Positions 7,361-11,947 of a stretch of DNA of 11,947 nucleotides are shown in pieces (within the stretch, counting starts at the first letter, position 1; each line of letters opens with the position of its first letter). The notes under the pieces were generated by a model. It worked only from the letters and a program-made list of their open reading frames with translations. It had not been told where the DNA came from and searched no databases. The DNA comes from Dehalococcoidia bacterium (GTDB taxonomy: Bacteria; Chloroflexota; Dehalococcoidia; GIF9; AB-539-J10), in assembly GCA_004377135.1 (NCBI GenBank), contig SOHS01000043.1, positions 1-11,947 of the forward strand, read 5' to 3'. The position numbers and the translations under genes are program-made.

Positions 7361-8217
7361 AGCTAAGTCCCCTGGACTCCAGGATTCTGGGTCCAATGAG
7401 GAGACTTACTCTTGATCTGAAACTTCATACTGTATGTGAAAGTGCGCATTGCCCTAACCGAGCCGAGTGCTTCAGTCGAGGTACTGCCACCTTCATGATA
7501 CTGGGCGACACCTGTACTCGTCGTTGTACGTTCTGCGGAGTCAGAAAAGGACGCCCGCAGGATCTAGATCCGCAGGAGCCACAGCATATTGTAGAGGCAA
7601 TCAGCACTTTGAAACTTAGTTACGTGGTTGTTACTTCTGTAACCAGAGATGACCTGCCCGATGGCGGGGCCTCCCACTTCGCCCAGACCATCAGAGCTAT
7701 TCATGACTATAACCGGGCAATCGCGGTCGAGGTCCTGATCCCTGATTTTGGAGGTTCGCGATCCGCTGTGGAGGATGTCCTATCGGCCCAGCCGGCTGTG
7801 CTCAACCATAATCTGGAGACTGTACCCAGGCTCTACCCCGAGGTTCGTCCTCAAGCGGAGTATCGGCGATCACTGGAGGTTCTGAGTCGAGGCAGGCTCC
7901 TTGACGACAATCTTCTGACCAAGTCGGGAATCATGTTAGGGCTGGGTGAATCACAGCAGGAGGTCATCGAACTGATGACTGATCTCAGGCAAGCTGGTTG
8001 TGATGTTCTAACTATAGGCCAGTATTTGCCGCCTTCACTCAAGCATCACGAGTTGGTCAGGTACATCTCTCCCGAGGAATTTGTAGAATATCAGAATATT
8101 GGGAGGGACATGGGGTTCGTCTCGGTCTTCTCTGGTCCGCTTGTGCGCAGCTCTTTTCATGCTGCTGAGGCGTATCTTCTGGCCACTCGAAAGATGCCTC
8201 GTGGTTCTGGACGATAG
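7327..8217 (+). CDS. lipA: Lipoyl synthase (radical SAM)
   Basis: LipA inserts two sulfur atoms into the octanoyl chain on the H protein, finishing the lipoyl cofactor. Both iron-sulfur clusters are readable: the auxiliary cluster motif C37-x4-C42-x5-C48 (CESAHCPNRAEC) and the radical SAM motif C63-x3-C67-x2-C70 (CTRRCTFC). The C-terminal RSSFHAAE supplies the serine that ligates the auxiliary cluster. Also present are TSVTRDDLPDGGA, the NHNLETV block and KSGIMLGLGE. At 296 residues it is normal length. The ATG at 7327 overlaps lipB and has AAGGG at 7315-7319. It is the last gene of the operon; I found no convincing terminator after its stop. Confidence 0.97.
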   Translation: MSGYARRPEWLKLSPLDSRILGPMRRLTLDLKLHTVCESAHCPNRAECFSRGTATFMILGDTCTRRCTFCGVRKGRPQDLDPQEPQHIVEAISTLKLSYVVVTSVTRDDLPDGGASHFAQTIRAIHDYNRAIAVEVLIPDFGGSRSAVEDVLSAQPAVLNHNLETVPRLYPEVRPQAEYRRSLEVLSRGRLLDDNLLTKSGIMLGLGESQQEVIELMTDLRQAGCDVLTIGQYLPPSLKHHELVRYISPEEFVEYQNIGRDMGFVSVFSGPLVRSSFHAAEAYLLATRKMPRGSGR

Positions 8218-8338
8218 GCGGCCGGAGAAGAATTCGCCACAAGGCGTGTTAGCAGGGAGCATCACCTGCCAGTCAAGCGCGACTGTTCGCGGGATGGGCG
8301 AAACAGCTATCCTGACAGTCTCGATTCCTGGGCTCTAG

Positions 8339-8608
8339 GATTCATCGCTTGTGTTGACGGGTTCTCCACAGGGTTGGCTCGGAGAAATCCTGGTAAAGAA
8401 TATGCGTTTCCATGACCTGCGTCATACCTTCGCAAGCCTTATGTTATAGAGGGGAGCAAAGCCAAAGGTTATCTCAGAGGCACTAGGGCATAGTTCGGCA
8501 GCCTTTACAATAGGCACTTATTCACATATAATTTGAGGGATGCAATCAGAAGCTATGGCGTTACTGGATGAGGTGTTACTACGAGAGAAAAACGGCATTG
8601 GAAGATAA
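8339..8608 (+). pseudogene. Decayed tyrosine recombinase (integrase) C-terminal remnant
   Basis: Read in one frame across two stops, the sequence is unmistakably the end of a phage-type tyrosine recombinase. It starts LVLTGSPQG, then has the catalytic box HDLRHTF (codons from 8411), the LGHSS histidine box, and TYSHI with the tyrosine nucleophile, ending GMQSEAMALLDEVLL. TAG at 8447-8449 falls in SLML-stop-RGAKPKV, where homologues often have glutamine. TGA at 8534-8536 falls in YSHII-stop-GMQ. The stretch between LVLTGSPQG and RFHDLRH is shorter than usual, suggesting a deletion. The N-terminal arm-binding and core domains and the first catalytic arginine are absent. It lies about 65 bases upstream of the tRNA(CAT), which fits past integration at that tRNA. 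It is not functional as it stands. Confidence 0.88.
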
Positions 8609-8674
8609 AAATAGCGCCAATTTAACAGCAAAATTAGGGATACCGCCGAGAAAAAACCAAAATTTAGCTTCAAT

Positions 8675-8749
<75 letters not shown>

Positions 8750-8891
8750 AAACTAAAATTCAACAATAAGATATCGTGAGAAATTGCGAGTAAATCGATT
8801 CCTCACACTTTTCTTGGTCTGGTTAGTTCGTTGATGGGCAGCCTTGATAACCATATCCAGCCCAAACTACTACACTTCTATCCGCAGCCAG

Positions 8892-9335
8892 TTATTCCCT
8901 GGAGATGACCCCAATCGACTCTATTTCAACCAGGTATTCGGGTTTGCCCAACTGTGCCCCCAAAACAGAACTGACCGGGGGATTGTCTATCAAGAATGGA
9001 GCATACTTCTGATAATATGCCAATTCGGTACGCCGCATGGCAGGATAGTCCTTCAGGTCTTTCAATATGATGAGGTTTTTGATCAGATTGTTCATTGAGC
9101 TGCCAGCTTCTTCCAGAGCACGGCGAATTTTGCCTAAAGCAATCTCCATTTGTTCTTCGAATACCATAGTCTCTACTCTAGCTGTCTCATCGTTGGCTCC
9201 CTGGCAGCCGGAGATGAAGATCAGGTTGCCAACCACAACTGACCGGGAGAATTTCCCAGCCTCAGCTGGGACATTCGGGTAGCTCAATTTCTTGCCCGCC
9301 CAGTATTCAGGATAGTGAATTACCTTCTGATCCAT
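8892..9335 (-). CDS. RidA/YjgF/UK114-family protein lacking the canonical arginine
   Basis: The 147-residue product has the Rid fold signature: NLIFISGCQG, a helix MEIALGKIRRALEEAGSSMNNLIKNLIIL, and the terminal VSSVLGAQLG...YLVEIESIGV. RidA enzymes hydrolyse reactive enamine/imine intermediates such as 2-aminoacrylate. The arginine that binds the substrate carboxylate sits in the A-R-S-x-V segment of E. coli RidA (Arg105); here that segment reads P-V-S-S-V, so the arginine appears replaced by valine. That matches Rid subfamilies not expected to act as imine deaminases, so the function is unknown. The ATG at 9335 has a strong AAGGAGG five to six bases upstream and a good promoter. It is transcribed opposite to its neighbours and lies between two tRNA-3'-end repeats. 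Confidence 0.88.
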   Translation of the reverse strand: MDQKVIHYPEYWAGKKLSYPNVPAEAGKFSRSVVVGNLIFISGCQGANDETARVETMVFEEQMEIALGKIRRALEEAGSSMNNLIKNLIILKDLKDYPAMRRTELAYYQKYAPFLIDNPPVSSVLGAQLGKPEYLVEIESIGVISRE

Positions 9336-9364
9336 ATGCTTCCTCCTTTTGAAAGGCTTGCCAT

Positions 9365-9373
9365 ATTATAACA
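9365..9373 (-). promoter_or_regulatory. Extended -10 promoter of the RidA-family gene
   Basis: On the minus strand TGT-TATAAT gives a perfect -10 hexamer (plus-strand 9365-9370) with an upstream TG (9372-9373), i.e. an extended -10 element. No good -35 box lies 16-18 bp upstream, which extended -10 promoters do not need. Transcription would start near 9358, leaving a short leader of about 22 bases with the Shine-Dalgarno site AAGGAGG at 9342-9348. Confidence 0.65.
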
Positions 9374-9506
9374 ACTGCAGCTAAGACTCATATCTGTATC
9401 CTCTTGACCTTTTCCTCAATTTGAGTGTTGTCTTCCTAGGAGCTGAATGAATTCGAAGGAAGATTTATAATGAAAGGGAATATTAGTTTTATGAGGGAGA
9501 CTGGCC

Positions 9507-9558
9507 CTCATAAGCCTTTGGTCGCTGGTTCAAATCCAACCATCGCCACTTATTTTTT
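9507..9558 (+). repeat. Duplicated tRNA 3' half (att-like), copy 2
   Basis: Bases 9507-9538 match the tRNA(CAT) from its anticodon loop to the T-arm (8705-8736) with one mismatch in 32 (8723 G versus 9525 C). The acceptor part (9539-9549) is more diverged but keeps GCCAC. No 5' tRNA half precedes it. The duplication starts precisely at the anticodon-loop border, as expected for an attachment-site copy left by a tRNA-targeting integrase. It is followed by TTATTTTTTC, which is shared with the copy at 11614. The small open frame running across it is not considered a gene. Confidence 0.85.
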
Positions 9559-9703
9559 CACTCATAGTGATACTGGTATGGTGAATGTCACAAACCCAAG
9601 TCCCTTATTTTATTCGGTTGTTAATATTAATGAGATAAACATCACTCTCTGTTCTCTAATGCCCGTTTTTATATCGTGAAAAAATTCAAACATTCTAAAT
9701 AGA

Positions 9704-9731
9704 TTTACAAAACCCTTATAGTTGCTATAAA
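9704..9731 (+). promoter_or_regulatory. Promoter of the substrate-binding protein gene
   Basis: TTTACA (9704-9709) and TATAAA (9726-9731) are separated by 16 bp, and TGC (9723-9725) directly before the -10 gives an extended -10 element. Transcription would begin near 9738, leaving about 48 bases of leader before the preferred start at 9786. The module thus appears to carry its own promoter. Confidence 0.65.
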
Positions 9732-9785
9732 CTAGTTTTAATGGTAATGTTGCTTGCCTAAATTCGAATACTTATGAGGAAGAAA

Positions 9786-11525
9786 ATGTTAAAGAAGAGA
9801 GTAGCTAATATAATTTTGATTACAATATGTTTCTCTGTATTACTCTTTTCTGCCTGTAATGGCGAGATCAAGAATCCTGATACCTTTATCATAGCGGAAA
9901 CTGCCGATATTGCCAGTTTAGATCCCGCCTATGGCTATGATACTGCAAGTGCTGGTCAAATACAAAATATTTATGAAACACTAATTAACTTTGATGGCAA
10001 TAGTACAAGCGAGTTTATTCCATGGCTGGCGACAGACTGGACGATTTCTGAAGATGGAAAAACCTATAGATTCAAGATTCGTGACGGAGTAAGCTTTCAT
10101 AATGGAAATCCATTAACCCCGGAAGATGTGGAATATTCATTTGAAAGGGGGATGGTTCAAGATTACGTCCTTGGACCACAATGGATGTTTTTTGAACCCC
10201 TTTTTGGTTTGGGAAATTACACCTCTCGAACCGACAGTGGTCTGATTCCGCTTGAGGAGATCAAGAATAAAGTAGAGGTCGATGGCCAATGGGTACAATT
10301 CAATCTGGCTACCCCATACGAACCGTTCTTACAGATTCTTGCCTCTTCTTGGGGTTCTATAGTTGATATGGATTGGTGTATAGAAAATGGTGATTGGAAT
10401 GGAACTGAGGAATCATATGAAGCTTTGAATAACCCTGTTCCTGGTGGTTCTCCAATCAATTCGTTAACTAATGGTACTGGCCCATTCATATTAGAGCTCT
10501 GGGAACCAGGAATTCAAATAAGGTTAGTAAGAAATGATAACTATTGGGGTGCACCAGCCAGTTTTGAAAGAGTTATCACCCAAATAATTGACGAATGGGG
10601 CACCAGAAGATTGATGTTAGAAATAGGTGATGTTGATTGTGCTGCTGTTCCAAGTGAAGGAATCCCACAAACAAAAGAAATACCAGGAATTCTAGTTTAT
10701 GAAAATGTACCTACGTTACTCAATCAAGCGTTTTTCTTCCAATTTGATATTGATCCTACCAGCACATTAATCGGCAGTGGCCAGTTAGATGGCAATGGTA
10801 TACCCACTGATTTTTTCAGCGATATTGATGTACGCAAGGGTTTTGCTTATGCTTTCGATTGGGATACTTATATTGATGATGCAATGGCAGGTTATGGGGA
10901 GCAAATATCTTCACCGATAGTCAAAGGCATACCTTACTATAAACCCGACTGGCCAAGTTATGAGCTGGATCTGGTACAAGCAGAGGAGCACTTGCAAGAG
11001 GCTTGGGATGGATTACTATGGGAAAATGGTTTTGAAATAACGCTTGTATATGTATCAGGAGACATCACGGGAAAGATTGCCTGTGAAATATTACAAAACA
11101 ATCTATTTGAGATCAATCCATTATTTAAAATAAATATTCAGTTAATGGCGTGGCCAACCATGCTCAGTGAGATGGTGATAGGACGTTTACCTATGTATGT
11201 AGCTGGTTGGACTGCTGACTATCCTGATCCCCACAATTTCGTCTTTCCTTATATGCATAGTAAAGGTACATTCGCACAATCGCAGCGATATAGTAATGAA
11301 GTAGTAGATGATCTTATTGAACAAGCAATCTCCTCAAATGACCATTCAGAAAGGCAAATACTTTATAATCAGATAGCAGAATTATATTATAACGAAGTCC
11401 CTAGCATCATGATGTCTCAAGTATTGGGTGTCTATTTCTTTCGAGACTGGATACAGGATTTTGTTTACAACCCAATAAGACCAGTATATGCAATGTATGC
11501 ATATTACTTAAGTAAAGGATACTAG
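9786..11525 (+). CDS. ABC transporter family-5 substrate-binding lipoprotein (peptide/nickel type), orphan
   Basis: The product resembles the OppA/DppA/NikA-type extracellular solute-binding family 5. A lipoprotein signal peptide (LKKR then a hydrophobic stretch) ends in LLFSAC with Cys24 as the lipidation site. IAETADIASLDPAYGYD opens the mature domain. The family signature region reads YRFKIRDGVSFHNG-PLTPEDVEYSFER, then TGPFILELWEPG and NDNYWG, and late GWTADYPDPHNFVFPYMHS. From ATG 9786 it has 579 residues, typical length. I prefer 9786 over the ATG at 9774 because AGGAAG (9777-9782) lies just ahead of it, whereas 9774 has no ribosome site. No permease or ATPase gene is in view, so partner and ligand are unknown. 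Base use is clearly AT-richer than the gcv operon, suggesting transfer. Confidence 0.9.
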   Translation: MLKKRVANIILITICFSVLLFSACNGEIKNPDTFIIAETADIASLDPAYGYDTASAGQIQNIYETLINFDGNSTSEFIPWLATDWTISEDGKTYRFKIRDGVSFHNGNPLTPEDVEYSFERGMVQDYVLGPQWMFFEPLFGLGNYTSRTDSGLIPLEEIKNKVEVDGQWVQFNLATPYEPFLQILASSWGSIVDMDWCIENGDWNGTEESYEALNNPVPGGSPINSLTNGTGPFILELWEPGIQIRLVRNDNYWGAPASFERVITQIIDEWGTRRLMLEIGDVDCAAVPSEGIPQTKEIPGILVYENVPTLLNQAFFFQFDIDPTSTLIGSGQLDGNGIPTDFFSDIDVRKGFAYAFDWDTYIDDAMAGYGEQISSPIVKGIPYYKPDWPSYELDLVQAEEHLQEAWDGLLWENGFEITLVYVSGDITGKIACEILQNNLFEINPLFKINIQLMAWPTMLSEMVIGRLPMYVAGWTADYPDPHNFVFPYMHSKGTFAQSQRYSNEVVDDLIEQAISSNDHSERQILYNQIAELYYNEVPSIMMSQVLGVYFFRDWIQDFVYNPIRPVYAMYAYYLSKGY

Positions 11526-11613
11526 TAATTTAATAATAGTATACAGAAAATTAGTAAACATCCTGATACTTTCCGAATCCACGATAGTTATTTTTCATAC
11601 TTCTTCCTTTATA

Positions 11614-11645
11614 AAATCCGCTCGCTGCCATTTATTTTTTCTTTC
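11614..11645 (+). repeat. Degenerate tRNA 3' end (att-like), copy 3
   Basis: Bases 11614-11630 match the tRNA T-loop-to-acceptor segment (8730-8746) at 15 of 17 positions, both differences being transitions. The following TTTATTTTTTC matches the sequence just after copy 2 (9550 onward) with a single difference. Shared flanking sequence beyond the tRNA suggests that copies 2 and 3 came from related elements rather than from independent tRNA debris. Upstream of 11614 the similarity is lost. Confidence 0.6.
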
Positions 11646-11722
11646 GTGAGTTTCCACTCAATAGATTGTGAGCGTTCAGCTAATTATGTTATTGTTTGGA
11701 ATGGCGTTGTTCCGGAGGGCAT

Positions 11723-11890
11723 ATGAAGTTAGCTAGAATCATTGCACCATTTAGTCTTAGCGCAGTGCTTTTTATCCTCTCATACGTGTCCCTGAAAGAT
11801 ATTGGAAGTGGCTTTTACTCAATACTTCTAATGGTAATCGGGGTAGTACTCGTAGTTGTTGGCATTGCAGCTATTTTCTCAAATAAATGA
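11723..11890 (+). CDS. Small two-helix membrane protein, unknown function
   Basis: A 55-residue protein that I do not recognise. Two hydrophobic segments are evident: roughly residues 6-24 (IIAPFSLSAVLFILSYVSL) and 31-52 (FYSILLMVIGVV then VVVGIAAIF). A short KDIGSG turn joins them, and the termini are basic (MKLAR, SNK). The ATG at 11723 is chosen because GGAGGG (11714-11719) lies four bases upstream; the frame is open to a TTG at 11696 without a ribosome site. It is the only gene between two tRNA-3'-end copies. Bacterial two-helix proteins of this size include toxins, accessory subunits and immunity proteins, but nothing here discriminates among them. Confidence 0.6.
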   Translation: MKLARIIAPFSLSAVLFILSYVSLKDIGSGFYSILLMVIGVVLVVVGIAAIFSNK

Positions 11891-11921
11891 AACCTTTTTC
11901 GAGAATGACCCTCTATCCCCT

Positions 11922-11945
11922 CTGGTTCAAATCCAGCCACTGCCA
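11922..11945 (+). repeat. Degenerate tRNA 3' end (att-like), copy 4
   Basis: CTGG-TTCAAAT-CCAG forms an intact T-arm, followed by CCACTGCCA resembling an acceptor 3' strand with its discriminator. No D-arm or anticodon arm precedes it, so it is not a complete tRNA. It shares CTGGTTCAAATCCA with copy 2 exactly. The acceptor strand CACTGCC differs from CGCTGCC of the tRNA(CAT), so it may descend from a related but different tRNA. It lies at the window edge, so what follows is unseen. Confidence 0.6.
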
Positions 11946-11947
11946 GA

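Noticed and set aside
8218..8338. Possible terminator or further integrase sequence after lipA
   Set aside because: No stem followed by a T-run is visible, and translation upstream of the stop at 8336 shows no recombinase motif.
9470..9679. 69-codon plus-strand frame over the copy-2 repeat
   Set aside because: It is read through the tRNA fragment and low-complexity DNA, so it is not protein-like; the sequence is better explained as an attachment-site remnant.
8769..9684. Similar ATATCGTGA-rich strings near 8768 and 9670 as possible element-end repeats
   Set aside because: Only a short AT-rich core matches and the distances from the two tRNA copies differ, so chance is adequate.

Overview
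The window is bacterial chromosome: Shine-Dalgarno sites precede most genes, promoters have sigma70-type boxes, and a tRNA gene encodes its own CCA. A two-subunit P-protein (gcvPA/gcvPB) and a combined glycine-cleavage and lipoylation operon would fit Chloroflexota (Dehalococcoidia-like) or a related lineage. That placement is a low-confidence inference; nothing here fixes the taxon.

Left edge (1-559): the 5' half of a tRNA-Lys(CTT) is cut at the anticodon loop. About 490 bases follow in which I recognise no gene.

Operon (560-8217): a near-consensus promoter (TTGACA, 17 bp, TATAAA) reads into a tandem glycine riboswitch (607-796). Its second P1 helix runs into an intrinsic-terminator-like hairpin. 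Seven tightly spaced or overlapping genes follow: gcvT, gcvH, gcvPA, gcvPB, lpdA, lipB and lipA. They encode the T, H, P and L proteins of the glycine cleavage system plus the octanoyltransferase and lipoyl synthase that install the lipoyl group on the H protein. The whole glycine-to-CO2 + NH3 + methylene-THF machine, with maturation of its swinging arm, therefore appears to sit under one glycine sensor.

Right part (8218-11947): accessory DNA of different, AT-richer character. A decayed tyrosine recombinase (two in-frame stops) lies just 5' of a complete tRNA(CAT). Downstream, three further degenerate copies of a tRNA 3' end (9507, 11614, 11922) divide the sequence into three modules. These hold a RidA/YjgF-family gene on the minus strand, an orphan family-5 substrate-binding lipoprotein, and a 55-residue two-helix membrane protein. 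This looks like a tRNA-anchored island built by successive site-specific insertions, now without an intact recombinase in view. It is the most unusual feature of the window.
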